A DNA stretch of 63,815 bases from Oscillospiraceae bacterium (GTDB taxonomy: Bacteria > Bacillota > Clostridia > Oscillospirales > Oscillospiraceae). Below the pieces are notes generated by a model. It was given only the letters and a program-made list of their open reading frames with translations, did not search any database and was not told the origin of the DNA. Below are positions 50,636-60,569 of this stretch, piece by piece; the stretch's first letter is position 1, and each line of letters opens with the position of its first letter. Both the position numbers and the translations under genes were made by a program. Location: positions 1 through 63,815 of the forward strand of contig CAJTFN010000022.1 of NCBI GenBank assembly GCA_910575815.1, read 5' to 3'.

Positions 50636-51829
50636 CGCCGTCATCGTTTTCTCCCAATACGCCCCGATGTCCCGGATATTCTTCTCCAGGGATTTGCTTT
50701 CGTCATAGAGCGGATCGGTTGTCCAGATTTCCAGATCATCCTGAACAGCCCCGCCGGGGCCGCCGGAGCGGAAATTCCCGCCCTCCGTGGTCAGCAGCAG
50801 CTCGCTGTCCTCCAGCAGCCCGTGAACCTCCTCCAGAAAGGCGGCGACGGCCGCCGGGTCAAAGTTCCCGTGGATGGGACTGCCGAAGTTGATGTCAAAC
50901 TCCACGCTCCCCTCCCGGAAAACCGCTTCCTCCCCAGCCTCGCTGAGAGAAAAGAGCTGGTACTCATAGGCGGCGGTCCCCTGATACATGGCCGGCATAT
51001 AGCGGAGCAGGTAGTCCGCCCCGTCTACCCGGCAGGCGAACAGGGAGCCCCAGCCCGGGTGGGCCTCGGCGAAGGACTCTCCCCAATAGAGGCGGTTGTC
51101 CCCGGTCCGGACCCGGAGCTCGTACCAGCCCACCTGATTCCGCGCCTCGTCCCCGGCTACCGTCACCAGCTCCATGAGCTCAGGTTCCCCGTCGTGGTCG
51201 AAGTCATAGCTTCCCGGCAGGGCCTCATGGACTTCCTCCCAGTCGAGACCATTCAGCTTCCCCTCCCGGACCTCCAGGGCGCAGGTGTAAAACCGCTGTT
51301 CTCCTCGGTCTCCGCCGTCTCCAATTGTCAAATCCAGACTGCCCTCCGACTGCCACGCCCCCCAGGGGCCGTCGCAAGGCAGAAACATGTACTCCGGAAT
51401 GGAACTCCCATCCGGCAGCGTAAAATCCCAGCTGGTCCAATTCTCCGTCTCAAAGACGGTGACGGCGGACCAGGTCCGGGCACTGTACGCCAAGGCCAAA
51501 AAGCCTCCCTCCGGGGACCAGAGGGCCGACTGCCACGGCCAGCCCATGTCCTGCCACAGCACCTCCCCTGTCTCCCGGTCCACGATCTGCAAAAATTCTG
51601 GGGGCTGAATGCCACTGACGTACTGTCCGCTGGCCCCCTGGGCCCGGACCTCGAACCGCCCGTCCGGCGAGACGGCCTCCCCCTCCACCTGGGCCACCGG
51701 CGCGGCGGCGACCAGCGCCTCATAGCCATCCGCTTCCTCCGGCTCTTCCGGCGGCGCCTCCACCGTTCCCGCTTGGCCGCAGGCCGTCAGCAGAAGAAGA
51801 AGCGTCAAAACGTATCGAAGTCCTTTCAT
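50633..51829 (-). CDS. Putative lipoprotein, WD-like domain
   Basis: 398 residues. Lipobox signal MKGLRYVLTLLLLLTAC followed by a Pro/Glu-rich spacer. The first domain looks like a beta-propeller (VSPDGRFEVRAQG, SALWSPEGGFLALAY), the second is alpha-beta with YDFDHDGEPEL, and a late EELLLTTEGGN-like stretch. No family named with confidence; a surface lipoprotein is likely. Confidence 0.75.
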   Translation of the reverse strand: MKGLRYVLTLLLLLTACGQAGTVEAPPEEPEEADGYEALVAAAPVAQVEGEAVSPDGRFEVRAQGASGQYVSGIQPPEFLQIVDRETGEVLWQDMGWPWQSALWSPEGGFLALAYSARTWSAVTVFETENWTSWDFTLPDGSSIPEYMFLPCDGPWGAWQSEGSLDLTIGDGGDRGEQRFYTCALEVREGKLNGLDWEEVHEALPGSYDFDHDGEPELMELVTVAGDEARNQVGWYELRVRTGDNRLYWGESFAEAHPGWGSLFACRVDGADYLLRYMPAMYQGTAAYEYQLFSLSEAGEEAVFREGSVEFDINFGSPIHGNFDPAAVAAFLEEVHGLLEDSELLLTTEGGNFRSGGPGGAVQDDLEIWTTDPLYDESKSLEKNIRDIGAYWEKTMTA

Positions 51830-52049
51830 CGTTCCCGCACCCCTTTATCTATAGTAGGACAAGTATAAAACCCTCCGGATTTTCCATAATCTCAAATCGG
51901 TTACACATTTTAACAATCCGGTAACACCCCGGAACCCTGGCCCGGCGCAAAAAGGCCGCGTTTTCAGGAGTGGTGCGTAAATGGAAACCTGTCCCAACAC
52001 GCCCTCCTCTTGCGGAAGCGTGCGCCGGAACAATTTCAAGAAGAAAAGA

Positions 52050-52078
52050 TTGACAAAAACCGTCGCCGGCAGTATGCT
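52050..52078 (+). promoter_or_regulatory. Promoter of 52100 gene
   Basis: TTGACA (52050-52055), 17-base spacer, TATGCT (52073-52078). Confidence 0.75.
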
Positions 52079-52099
52079 GGAAAGAAAGGACGGTGTTTT

Positions 52100-52603
52100 A
52101 TGATGACACAAAAAACGAAGCGCGTCCTGCAATGCGTTGTCCTGCTCAATATCGCGTTTTTCCTCTACCTGATCTACATGGTCTGGACCGAATACGATAC
52201 ATTTCTGCTTTACAAGACCTACCTGCATACGGTGACGGAAGTAGATAAAGAGCTGCTCCACACGATTGGCATGGGCGTAGACCGGGTTCCGGGGGAGTGG
52301 ATGATGCTCGCGGAACAAGCCGCGAACTTTGCCAGCCTTTGTGGGCTTTCTTACGTGCTCTTTGGGAACCAAAAGCACGCGGTGCTGCCCGTCACCCGGT
52401 TCGAAGCTTCCCTTCTTTCCTTTTTGACAGGCTTGGCAGATATCTGTTACGTCTTTTCCATTCGCGCTTGTTTCGCCAACAGCTATGGCCGGGCCTGGAT
52501 GATTATGGCCGATAACCTTTATTTTCCAGTACTGTTCTTTGTCGTAACCCTATACGGCATCGTCCAGCTCCGGCGGGGCCGGACGCCCCCTTCCCCGGCG
52601 TGA
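52100..52603 (+). CDS. Small multi-span membrane protein
   Basis: 167 residues from ATG 52100 (AAAGGACGG upstream). Four hydrophobic helices are visible ([66 protein letters not shown]) with a basic end. No family recognised. Confidence 0.7.
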   Translation: MMTQKTKRVLQCVVLLNIAFFLYLIYMVWTEYDTFLLYKTYLHTVTEVDKELLHTIGMGVDRVPGEWMMLAEQAANFASLCGLSYVLFGNQKHAVLPVTRFEASLLSFLTGLADICYVFSIRACFANSYGRAWMIMADNLYFPVLFFVVTLYGIVQLRRGRTPPSPA

Positions 52604-52694
52604 CCTTCCTCTCCCCCGCTCTCTCCGGAGGGCGGGGGATTTCCATAAAATCCATTCCCGGCTGAAAAAACAGGAATATTTTCGCAAAAAAGTG

Positions 52695-52723
52695 TTGACC
52701 CTTAGAAAAAGCTGTGTTATACT
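52695..52723 (+). promoter_or_regulatory. Promoter of rpmG-secE-nusG-rplKA operon
   Basis: TTGACC (52695-52700), 17-base spacer, TATACT (52718-52723). About 128 bases of untranslated leader follow before rpmG, with a GC-rich stem near 52785-52830. Confidence 0.75.
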
Positions 52724-52850
52724 CGATGTTACCTGTGAGCGGGGCTTTTTTGTTGTGCGCTTTTTCGCTTTTCAAGCCGCGATAGACAGGCCCCGGCAGG
52801 GAGGCAGTCGGCCTTCCCCGAGGAAGGCTAATATAAGGAGGTGCCGAAAC

Positions 52851-53000
52851 ATGCGAGTCAAAGTGACCCTGAGATGCAACGAGTGCAAGCAGAGAAACTA
52901 CAATACCATGAAGAACAAGAAGAACACTCCGGACAAGCTGGAGCTCAACAAGTATTGCCGTTTCTGCCGGAAGCACACGCTCCACAGCGAGACCAAATAA
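52851..53000 (+). CDS. rpmG: 50S ribosomal protein L33
   Basis: 49 residues from ATG 52851 (AAGGAGGTG upstream). [17 protein letters not shown]...[16 protein letters not shown] with two CxxC pairs is the zinc-binding L33 form. It leads the secE-nusG-rplK-rplA operon, as in many Firmicutes. Confidence 0.96.
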   Translation: MRVKVTLRCNECKQRNYNTMKNKKNTPDKLELNKYCRFCRKHTLHSETK

Positions 53001-53016
53001 TTGAAGAAAGGGCGTA

Positions 53017-53235
53017 ATGGAAAGAATGGCAGAAACGAAGAAAAAGGACCGTGGTCTTTGGCTGCGCGAAATGAAAAGCGAGCTGAAAAAGGTTGTTTGG
53101 CCCAGCAAGCAGACGGTGGTGAAAAACACCGGCACGGTGCTGCTGTGCTCCGCCATCATCGGCGCGTTCATCTGGGTATTCGACTTTGCGTCGGTCTCCC
53201 TGGTTCAGATGATTCTGAGCGTCTTCGGCGCCTGA
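53017..53235 (+). CDS. secE: Preprotein translocase subunit SecE
   Basis: 72 residues from ATG 53017 (AAAGGG upstream; ATG 53026 also possible). SecE pattern WLREMKSELKKVVWPSKQTVVKNT followed by a single hydrophobic helix. Part of the SecYEG translocon. Confidence 0.95.
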   Translation: MERMAETKKKDRGLWLREMKSELKKVVWPSKQTVVKNTGTVLLCSAIIGAFIWVFDFASVSLVQMILSVFGA

Positions 53236-53245
53236 GGAACGAAGG

Positions 53246-53776
53246 ATGGCAGACAGCGCGAAATGGTATGTCGTGCATACCTACTCCGGCTATGAAAACG
53301 CCGTAAAGACCAGCATTGAGAAATTTGTCACCGGGCGGAACATGGAGGATATGATTCTCCGGATTGAAATCCCCATGGAAAACGTGACGGAGATTACCGA
53401 GAGCGGCGCTTCCAAGGAAGTGGCCCGGAAGGTCTTCCCCGGTTACGTGCTCATCAAGATGATTATGACAGACGAGACCTGGCACCTGGTGCGGAACGTC
53501 CGGGGCGTCACCGGCTTTGTGGGCACCGCCAACAAGGCCATTCCCCTAACGGAGGAAGAGGTCCTGGCCATGGGCATGGAGAAGCACGAGATCGTGGTCA
53601 AATACGGTCTGGGCGACCATGTGCGCATTATGGACGGCCCGCTGGCCAGCTTCACCGGCGTGGTGGAGGAGATTGAGCCCGAGAAGAACCGGGTGTGCGT
53701 CATGGTGTCCATGTTCGGCCGGGAGACGCCGGTGGATCTGGAACTGGATCAGGTCGAGGTTCTGGAGTCCGTCTGA
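53246..53776 (+). CDS. nusG: Transcription termination/antitermination protein NusG
   Basis: 176 residues. N-terminal NGN domain begins WYVVHTYSGYENAVKT; a KOW motif near the end (IMDGPLASFTGVVEEIEPEKN). NusG couples RNA polymerase and ribosome. Follows secE directly. Confidence 0.97.
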   Translation: MADSAKWYVVHTYSGYENAVKTSIEKFVTGRNMEDMILRIEIPMENVTEITESGASKEVARKVFPGYVLIKMIMTDETWHLVRNVRGVTGFVGTANKAIPLTEEEVLAMGMEKHEIVVKYGLGDHVRIMDGPLASFTGVVEEIEPEKNRVCVMVSMFGRETPVDLELDQVEVLESV

Positions 53777-53895
53777 AAGCCCTTACCGGTTTTCAGACAA
53801 GCGGAAAGCGCCTTTAGCGCGCAGGTGGGAGGGACGAAACAGGTCCCGCCAGGGTGGCTATGCCGCCGCACCACATTTTAAATCGTAGGAGGTGC
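53777..53895 (+). promoter_or_regulatory. Structured leader of rplK (ribosomal protein autoregulation candidate)
   Basis: 125 bases between nusG and rplK hold hairpins, including GGGAC/GTCCC (53831-53847) and GTGGGAGGG shared with the rplA leader. The pattern is like L1/L11-type leaders; binding protein is inferred. Confidence 0.5.
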
Positions 53896-53901
53896 CGCTC
53901 C

Positions 53902-54327
53902 ATGGCACAGAAGATCACTGGTTATGTAAAACTGCAAATTCCCGCGGGTAAGGCGACGCCCGCTCCCCCTGTTGGCCCCGCTCTGGGCCAGCACGGCGTG
54001 AACATCGCCGCTTTCACCAAAGAGTTCAACGAGCGTACCAAGAACGACGTGGGCATGATTATCCCCGTCGTCATCACCGTGTACGCCGATCGTTCCTTCT
54101 CCTTCATCACCAAGACGCCTCCGGCGGCGGTGCTGATCAAGAAGGAGTGCAACATTGAGTCCGGCTCCGGCGTCCCCAACAAGACCAAGGTGGCCACCAT
54201 CTCCAAGGCCAGCATCCAGAAGATCGCCGAGATCAAGATGAAGGACCTGAACGCCGCCAATCTCGAGTCCGCCATGAGCATGATCGCCGGAACCTGCCGT
54301 TCCATGGGCGTCATCGTGGGCGACTGA
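53902..54327 (+). CDS. rplK: 50S ribosomal protein L11
   Basis: 141 residues from ATG 53902 (AGGAGGTGCCG upstream). Clear L11: [32 protein letters not shown]. Binds 23S rRNA GTPase centre. Confidence 0.97.
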   Translation: MAQKITGYVKLQIPAGKATPAPPVGPALGQHGVNIAAFTKEFNERTKNDVGMIIPVVITVYADRSFSFITKTPPAAVLIKKECNIESGSGVPNKTKVATISKASIQKIAEIKMKDLNAANLESAMSMIAGTCRSMGVIVGD

Positions 54328-54425
54328 TTTGATTCAAATCCGGTGAAACACCGGAAGCCGAGCGGCGCAACGCCGCTCCATACAGTGGGAGGATTCCGTT
54401 CCGAAGAACCACTATGAGGAGGAAG
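54328..54425 (+). promoter_or_regulatory. Structured leader of rplA
   Basis: Three stems: CCGGTG/CACCGG (54340-54354), AGCGGCG/CGCCGCT (54361-54377) and AGTGG/CCACT (54384-54413) with GGAGGATTCC. This last element shares GTGGGAGG with the rplK leader. L1 binding site candidate. Confidence 0.5.
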
Positions 54426-54430
54426 TAACA

Positions 54431-55123
54431 GTGTTTAGAGGCAAAAAATATCAGGACAGCGCCAAGCAGATCGACCGGAACACCCAGTATGAGCCCGCCG
54501 AAGGCCTGGCTCTGGTCTGCAAGACCGCCAGCGCCAAGTTCGACGAGACTGTGGAGCTGCATGTGAAACTGGGTGTGGACTCCCGGCACGCCGACCAGCA
54601 GGTCCGCGGCGCCATCGTCCTGCCCCATGGCACCGGCAAGACCGTCCGGGTGCTGGTCTTCGCCAAGGGCGACAAGGCCGACGCCGCCCGTGAGGCTGGC
54701 GCCGATTATGTGGGCGAGATGGATCTGGTGGAGAAGATTCAAAAGGAAAACTGGTTTGAGTTCGACGTGGTGGTGGCCAGCCCCGACATGATGGGCGTTG
54801 TTGGCCGCCTGGGTAAGGTTCTGGGCCCCAAGGGCCTGATGCCCTCCCCCAAGGCCGGCACCGTGACGCCGGATGTGGCCAAGGCCGTGCAGGAAGTCAA
54901 GGCCGGTAAAATCGAGTACCGTCTGGACAAGACCAACATCATCCACTGCCCCATCGGCAAGGTCTCCTTTGGCCCCGAGAAGCTGACGGAAAACTACAAT
55001 ACCCTGATGGGCGCCATCGTGAAGGCCAAGCCCGCCGCTGCCAAGGGTCAGTACATCCGCAGCTGCGTGGCCGCCGCCACCATGGGCCCGGGTGTCCGGA
55101 TGAATACCGCGAAATTGGTGTAA
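54431..55123 (+). CDS. rplA: 50S ribosomal protein L1
   Basis: 230 residues from GTG 54431 (GAGGAGGAA upstream). L1 signature includes [25 protein letters not shown] and [13 protein letters not shown]. rplJ-rplL do not follow, unlike the common order. Confidence 0.97.
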   Translation: MFRGKKYQDSAKQIDRNTQYEPAEGLALVCKTASAKFDETVELHVKLGVDSRHADQQVRGAIVLPHGTGKTVRVLVFAKGDKADAAREAGADYVGEMDLVEKIQKENWFEFDVVVASPDMMGVVGRLGKVLGPKGLMPSPKAGTVTPDVAKAVQEVKAGKIEYRLDKTNIIHCPIGKVSFGPEKLTENYNTLMGAIVKAKPAAAKGQYIRSCVAAATMGPGVRMNTAKLV

Positions 55124-55131
55124 CGCCAGTG

Positions 55132-55164
55132 CAAAGGGGAGACGTTGTCTCCCCTTTGTTTTTT
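55132..55164 (+). terminator. Terminator of rplKA operon
   Basis: CAAAGGGGAGAC (55132-55143), loop GTT, GTCTCCCCTTTG (55147-55158), then TTTTTTC. Confidence 0.92.
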
Positions 55165-55206
55165 CAGTGACAACTCCCAGAAGTCCGGAGATCAAAGGAG
55201 ATCGTT

Positions 55207-55698
55207 TATGGACTATCTGCTACGGCCCTTTCGCCCGGGAGAAGAAACCTATGTGGCGGAAGCCCAGAAGCGCGTCTACTCGGAGGAATACCATTGGGGC
55301 TCCGCGTTCATCGACTACGCGGTGAACATCACATTGGGCTTTGCCACCTGGGAGCGGGGTCCCGGCGAGGAGATGTGGGTGGTGGAGGCGGCGGGAACGC
55401 CGGTGGGCTGCATCATGCTCTGCCAGGGCGTGGCCCCCCTGGCTGGGCACGTCTCTTCCGGGCGGAAAAGAAATACCGCCGTTCTGGTGTGGGACGGGCC
55501 CTGACGGAGGCACCGTTCCAACGGGCCCGGAAAGCCGGATGCCGGAAGCTGAACTTCTGGACCACCTCTCCCCTCTCCGCAGCCATCCGGCACTACGAAC
55601 GCCTGGGCTTTCGCAAGGCGGAGGAAGTGGAAAACCACGACTGGAGCCTGGATGACGAAACCCTGACGGAAGTCAAGTTGGAACCGGAATTGATCTGA
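55207..55698 (+). pseudogene. GNAT acetyltransferase gene with frameshift
   Basis: The first frame (from ATG 55207, AAAGGAG upstream) gives MDYLLRPFRPGEETYVAEAQ and WVVEAAGTPVGCIMLCQ, then runs into a stop at 55504. The -1 frame continues the same protein: RLFRAEKKYRRSGVGRALTE (motif A), then FWTTSPLSAAIRHYERLGF to 55698. One extra C in the CCCCCC run near 55435 would restore a protein of about 163 residues. Real mutation, homopolymer phase variation or sequence error are all possible. Confidence 0.75.
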
Positions 55699-55832
55699 GG
55701 ACAGATTAGCCCGTGGCGGAGCAAACGCTTCGCCGCGGATTCTTTTTCCCTCGCCGGGCAGGAGACTTTGGGAGATTTTCCTCTGCTTTCCGATCAAATT
55801 TAGGGAAACCGGTGAAAAAGCCAAAAATAAGC

Positions 55833-55861
55833 TTGCAAAAATCGCCGCCAGTCTTTATAAT
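55833..55861 (+). promoter_or_regulatory. Promoter of chemoreceptor gene
   Basis: TTGCAA (55833-55838), 17-base spacer, TATAAT (55856-55861). Confidence 0.75.
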
Positions 55862-55917
55862 TGGTAAATTGGGTGGTGTGCCCATTTCAATTATTTTAAC
55901 AGATGGAGTGAACAAGC

Positions 55918-57585
55918 ATGAAAAAGATTCCGTTGTTTCAGGGCCGGTCAGCCGGGAAGCACAAGCGCATTGGCCAAAAGGTAGGGAATGTGGTCGTGAT
56001 CATGCAGGCGGTGTCGGTTGTCTTTGCGGTAGCCATGTGCGTCATCATGTTCCGAAGCCTGACCACCGATATGCTGAAAGACCGCTGCACCAACGGCACC
56101 AATATGCTGGCCTATCTTCTGGAGACGTCCGGCAGCCAGGAGGACGTCACCCAGATTCTGGACGATTTGAAGCGGCAGATGGGCTGTGAATTCACCATTT
56201 TCGAGGGAGACACCCGAGCCTATACTACTGTCATTCAGGATGGGCAGCGGGTCGTGGGCACCAAACTCTCCGCCAAGCTCTCTCAGACCGTGCTCCAGAA
56301 AGGCCAATCCTACATTGGCAAGGCCACCATTCTGGACGAGGAATACCTTTGCTCCTACGTTCCCACCAGGGACGCCTCCGGGCAGATCAACGGCCTGATT
56401 TTCGCCGGAATCTCCAGCACCCAGGCCAACCGCCAGATTCTCATAACGGTGCTGCTGTCCGCTCTTGTAAGCATCGCCGTGATTGCCGTCTGCGTGGTGA
56501 TTCTCTCCTCCTTCCTGAAGCGGACGGTTTCCGCCCCTCTGGCCGAAATTACCCGGATGGCCGAACGGCTGGAGGAGGGCAACCTGGGCCTGTCCAGCGG
56601 CGAGGAGGTTCATTCCAGCGTCAACTCCAACGATGAGATCGGCAAATTGAGCCGGATTTTCGAAAAAACCATCGAGCGCCTCCGGTCTTACATCGGCGAG
56701 ATTGACGGCGTTTTGAACTCCATCGCCCAGGGTGATCTGTCCAACCGCACCCAGCAGAATTACGTGGGCGACTTCGTGTCCATCAAGCACTCCCTGGACC
56801 GCATCGTGGACAAGCTCAACGACATGATGGGCCAGATTCGGGAGAGCGCCAGCCAGGTTTCCTCGGGCTCCCAGCAGGTGTCCAACACCGCACAGGCTCT
56901 GGCGCAGGGCGCCACGGAACAGGCCAGCTCCGTGGAAGAGCTGTCCGCCACCGTCAGCGACATCTCCCAGAACGCCCAGAGAACCGCCCAGGCCACCCGG
57001 GAGGCCGGTCAATTTGTGGAGCAGGCGGGGGGCCAGCTGAATGTCAGCATGGAGTACGTCCAGCACCTGAATGTGGCCATGGAGAAAATTTCCCACTCCT
57101 CCGAGGAGATTGGCAAAATTATCGCCTCCATTGAGAACATCGCGTTCCAGACCAACATTCTGGCCCTGAACGCCGCCGTGGAGGCCGCCCGGGCCGGATC
57201 CGCCGGCAAGGGCTTCGCCGTGGTGGCCGACGAGGTCCGGAACCTGGCCAATCGCTCCGACGAAGCCGCCAAGGCCACCAAGGATCTGATCGAGGGCTCC
57301 ATCGCCGCCGTGGCCGAGGGCAGCGATGTGGTGAACAAAGTCACCCAATCCCTGGAGCGCACCAACGAGAGCGCGGGAGGCGTCACCGCCAAGATGTCCA
57401 TCGTGGTGGAAGCGGTTGAGAAGCAGACCACGGCCCTCATTCAGGTCACCGAGGGCATTGATCAGATCTCTTCCGTGGTGCAGACCAACTCCGCCACCAG
57501 CGAGGAGAGCGCCGCCGCCAGTCAGGAGCTGTCCTCCCAGGCCAGCCTGCTTCAGAACCTGGTGAGCTTCTTCCGTCTGCGATAA
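55918..57585 (+). CDS. Methyl-accepting chemotaxis protein
   Basis: 555 residues. Transmembrane segments at about 27-47 and 175-198, an extracellular sensing domain between (single Cache-like, [14 protein letters not shown]), HAMP at about 200-255 and a signalling domain with the hairpin tip [24 protein letters not shown]. Senses an unknown ligand and signals to CheA. Confidence 0.95.
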   Translation: MKKIPLFQGRSAGKHKRIGQKVGNVVVIMQAVSVVFAVAMCVIMFRSLTTDMLKDRCTNGTNMLAYLLETSGSQEDVTQILDDLKRQMGCEFTIFEGDTRAYTTVIQDGQRVVGTKLSAKLSQTVLQKGQSYIGKATILDEEYLCSYVPTRDASGQINGLIFAGISSTQANRQILITVLLSALVSIAVIAVCVVILSSFLKRTVSAPLAEITRMAERLEEGNLGLSSGEEVHSSVNSNDEIGKLSRIFEKTIERLRSYIGEIDGVLNSIAQGDLSNRTQQNYVGDFVSIKHSLDRIVDKLNDMMGQIRESASQVSSGSQQVSNTAQALAQGATEQASSVEELSATVSDISQNAQRTAQATREAGQFVEQAGGQLNVSMEYVQHLNVAMEKISHSSEEIGKIIASIENIAFQTNILALNAAVEAARAGSAGKGFAVVADEVRNLANRSDEAAKATKDLIEGSIAAVAEGSDVVNKVTQSLERTNESAGGVTAKMSIVVEAVEKQTTALIQVTEGIDQISSVVQTNSATSEESAAASQELSSQASLLQNLVSFFRLR

Positions 57586-57627
57586 GGCCCGGGGCTGCTG
57601 CTGCGCTACATAGAAATCACGACAAAT

Positions 57628-57664
57628 TTCCGGAGGTCCATCGTATTGGGATGGACCTCCGGAA
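57628..57664. terminator. Inverted repeat between convergent chemoreceptor and sleC genes
   Basis: TTCCGGAGGTCCATC (57628-57642) and GATGGACCTCCGGAA (57650-57664), 15-base perfect arms. T-runs are weak on both sides, so it may be a bidirectional terminator. Confidence 0.6.
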
Positions 57665-57685
57665 TTGCGTTTTCAGGGCCTTCCC

Positions 57686-58927
57686 TCAGGCCAGCTCCTC
57701 CACCGCTACGTACACATTGGAAATCTCATACCACACGGCGAAATCCACGCTTCCCGTTTGAGGCAGATGGAAAATCTTCTGAAACTCCGTCACCGCCTCC
57801 TGTGTGGCCGGGCCATAGATTCCGTCCGCCGGGACCTTGGGAATGGCGGGGAAGTTGTTCGCGATGGCGTTCAGCTGCACCTGCACCGTCCGCACCGCCT
57901 CTCCCTCGCTGCCCAGGGACAGCACCTCGCCGCCGTAGGACAGGGGAACTCCCTCCACCTTCTCCGCGCTTTTCAGGTAAATCTCCGCCCCGTAGTATTT
58001 CCGCAAGATGCTCATGGCGTCCCAGCCCTGCTCCCCCAGGGCCTGGGAGCCCCACTGGCTCAGTCCCTGGCACTGGGTCCGCCGCCCGTCGCAATATTGG
58101 GTGAACAACGGCTGGGCGATGCCCTCCTTGGTGACATAAGTGGTGAACAGATCATCCACCACCACGCCGATCTCCTCAAAGATCGTCCGGCCATGGGAAT
58201 AGGACTGGTCGAAGGCCGTGGAACTGGTAATGGTGAAGTCGTAGCCCTTCCCCCGGTACCACTCCGTGTATACCCGGTTGAGAGTGAAGGATATGATGGC
58301 CAGCACATTGGCCTTGATGGCCTCGGTGCGCCAGGTGGAGTAAATCTCGCTGCACGCCACGTTCTTCACATAGTCCTTGAACCGCACCCAGTGATTGGGG
58401 GCCGAGGCGTCGTCCGGCCGCCCGGCGTGGACCACCACGTATTCCGGGATCACCGGCTCCGGCAGCACCACCAGCCCCGACTGCTCCGGCAGGGGCTTGA
58501 CCTCCTCCTCCGGCGGCCGGGAGGAAGGCTCTCCCCAGAGGGCGTGAGGCGGCAGCAGCACATTGTGTACATTAAAGCCCCCCGCCCGGGCCGGCGCCAA
58601 GGGCATCCGCTGGATGGCGCGCCCCGCGGGCAGCAGTTCCACGCCGCCGGTGTGAAGGGTCTCCCAGCCCTCGGCGGAAACGGTGACATTATAGACGGCA
58701 TAGGGCCGCTGCTCCCCCGCTCCCTCCTCTGACACCGACAGCTCCATGGGCGGCGCGGGCAGCTCCACAAAGGGGGTCTGTCCCGAGGAATCGGTGACAG
58801 CCTCCTCCAGAACCCTGCCGTCTGCCGGGTCGCTGATGCGGACTCTCGCTCCCGGAATGGGCTCCGGGCTCTCTCCCGCCGTAACAAAAATTTGCAGATC
58901 GCCTTTGTCCAGATAGGTTGGATTCAT
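57686..58927 (-). CDS. sleC: SleC-type spore cortex-lytic enzyme precursor
   Basis: 413 residues, close to SleC of Clostridium (about 430). An N-terminal pro-region (1 to about 150, with LQIFVTAGESPEPIPGARV and DSSGQTPFVELP), a SpoIID-fold catalytic domain at about 160-315 (PEYVVVHAGRP, CSEIYSTWRTEAIKANVLA, QCQGLSQWGSQALGEQGW), and a peptidoglycan-binding repeat at about 337-405 (LSLGSEGEAVRTVQVQLNAI, DGIYGPATQEAVTEFQ). In Clostridia SleC is stored as a zymogen and activated by CspB during germination. It is divergent from two csp-type genes. Family knowledge plus context make this call. Confidence 0.85.
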   Translation of the reverse strand: MNPTYLDKGDLQIFVTAGESPEPIPGARVRISDPADGRVLEEAVTDSSGQTPFVELPAPPMELSVSEEGAGEQRPYAVYNVTVSAEGWETLHTGGVELLPAGRAIQRMPLAPARAGGFNVHNVLLPPHALWGEPSSRPPEEEVKPLPEQSGLVVLPEPVIPEYVVVHAGRPDDASAPNHWVRFKDYVKNVACSEIYSTWRTEAIKANVLAIISFTLNRVYTEWYRGKGYDFTITSSTAFDQSYSHGRTIFEEIGVVVDDLFTTYVTKEGIAQPLFTQYCDGRRTQCQGLSQWGSQALGEQGWDAMSILRKYYGAEIYLKSAEKVEGVPLSYGGEVLSLGSEGEAVRTVQVQLNAIANNFPAIPKVPADGIYGPATQEAVTEFQKIFHLPQTGSVDFAVWYEISNVYVAVEELA

Positions 58928-59010
58928 AACGGCGCTCCTCCTTTCCGTATACTATCCTATGCGGGCGGGTGCGGCTGGGCCCACGCCGCCCCGCCAGGAC
59001 AGGAGGTTTT

Positions 59011-60567
59011 ATGGAATACATCATCAAATACACGGGGAATATCCTCTCCCTGGGCTATCCCACCGAGCTGCTGGACGCCCAGTTTGCCATCATGGAGCTG
59101 GATGCCCAGGACCCGGAGCGGCTTTTGGAACATCGGCAGGTCACCTGCTTTGAGGCCGCCCGGCGGCTCAGCGGCCTGGCGGACCGGAGTCTGGAGGCCG
59201 CCTGCATCCCTCCGGTCCAGCGGGAAACCGGCCTGGGCCTGACGGGCCAGGGGGTTCTCATCGGCTTTGTGGACTCCGGGCTAGACCTGTACCACCCGGA
59301 GTTCCTGGGGGAGGACGGAAACAGCCGGGTGGTGGCCCTCTGGGACATGACGGCCCAGGGGACGCCTCCCAGGGGCTTCCTCCACGGGGCGTTCTATTCC
59401 AGGGAGGAGATTGCCGCCGGCCTGGTCCCCCACACCGATCTGGCCGGCCATGGCACCGCCGTGGCCGCCATTGCCGCCGGACGGACCGGAGCGGCTCCCG
59501 CCGCATCCATCGCCGCCGTGAAGCTCTCCGGTGCCCGCACCACCGACATCATGCGGGCGGTGAAATTTCTCCTGGATCAAGCGGAGGAACGGGAAATGCC
59601 CTGCGTCATCAACCTCAGCTACGGCACCAACTGTGGTTCCCACCAGGGACAGACCCTCTTCGAGTCCTACATCGACCAATCCGCCCAGCGGGGCCGGAGC
59701 GTGGTGGTCTGCGCCGCCGGAAACGAGGGCAGCGGCGCCCACCACTTCCGGGGCCGTCTGGTGGAGAACGGAGTCGTGGACGCGGAGTTCACCGTCTCCA
59801 CCCAGCGGGAGCACATCTACCTCTCCCTCTGGAAAAATTTCGCCGACGAGGCGTCTTTTGAGCTGGTTCTGCCCAGCGGGCAATCCACGGGGCCGTTGAC
59901 GGAGGGCACCCGGTTCCTCCGCTTCGGGTCCATCCGGGTATCGGTGTTCTACGGCGTCCCCACCCACTACAGCGCCTCCCAGGAGGCCCTGTTTCTTCTG
60001 GACGCCCCCGCCGGGGCCATGGACGGCCTCTGGAAGCTCCGCTGCACCGGCAAACGGGTGGCCGACGGCCGGTTCGACATCTGGCTCCCCACGGTGGAGG
60101 AGGTCAGCGACCGTACCGCCTTCCTCCAGCCGGAGCCGGACCTGACTATCACCCTGCCCGCCACCGCCCTTTACCCCATCTCCGTGGGAGGCTTCCGTCC
60201 GGAGACGGAAACCGTCAGCCCCTTCTCGGGACGGGGGGACCAGGACTGCGCCGGGCGGGTGCTGCTGGACTTGACGGCCCCGGCGGAGGCCGTCCGCTCC
60301 GCCAAGGCCGGCGGTGGCTATGATGTGTTCACCGGAACCAGTATGGCCGCCCCCTTCGTCTCCGGCGCGGCGGCGCTGATGATGGAATGGGGGGTGGTTC
60401 AGGGGAATGATCTCTTCCTCTATGGCCAGCGGGTCAAGGCCTTTTTGTGTAAGGGAGCTCTTCGCAGCCCCTTTATGACCTACCCAAACCCCCTGTGGGG
60501 CTACGGGCGGCTGAACCTCTGCGGCACCATGAACGAGCTGGTCAATCATCTGGAAAGGGGACTTTGA
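59011..60567 (+). CDS. Csp-type subtilisin-like germination protease
   Basis: 518 residues from ATG 59011 (AGGAGGTTTT upstream). S8 family: Asp88 in GFVDSGLDLYHP, His147 in GHGTAVA, Ser444 in FTGTSMAAPFVSG, and oxyanion Asn in CAAGNEG. The large insert of about 200 residues between Asn and Ser regions is the jellyroll of clostridial Csp proteases. It lacks a signal peptide, as Csp proteins do. All three catalytic residues are present, so it may be the SleC activator. Followed three bases later by a second csp-like gene. Confidence 0.88.
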   Translation: MEYIIKYTGNILSLGYPTELLDAQFAIMELDAQDPERLLEHRQVTCFEAARRLSGLADRSLEAACIPPVQRETGLGLTGQGVLIGFVDSGLDLYHPEFLGEDGNSRVVALWDMTAQGTPPRGFLHGAFYSREEIAAGLVPHTDLAGHGTAVAAIAAGRTGAAPAASIAAVKLSGARTTDIMRAVKFLLDQAEEREMPCVINLSYGTNCGSHQGQTLFESYIDQSAQRGRSVVVCAAGNEGSGAHHFRGRLVENGVVDAEFTVSTQREHIYLSLWKNFADEASFELVLPSGQSTGPLTEGTRFLRFGSIRVSVFYGVPTHYSASQEALFLLDAPAGAMDGLWKLRCTGKRVADGRFDIWLPTVEEVSDRTAFLQPEPDLTITLPATALYPISVGGFRPETETVSPFSGRGDQDCAGRVLLDLTAPAEAVRSAKAGGGYDVFTGTSMAAPFVSGAAALMMEWGVVQGNDLFLYGQRVKAFLCKGALRSPFMTYPNPLWGYGRLNLCGTMNELVNHLERGL

Positions 60568-60569
60568 GT

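Noticed and set aside
58927..59010. Possible sigma-G-type promoter elements between sleC and csp genes (TATACTA with an upstream TCATA)
   Set aside because: The -10-like element fits CATACTA at 6 of 7 positions but the -35 spacing is not convincing, so no feature was recorded although forespore control is expected from gene function.
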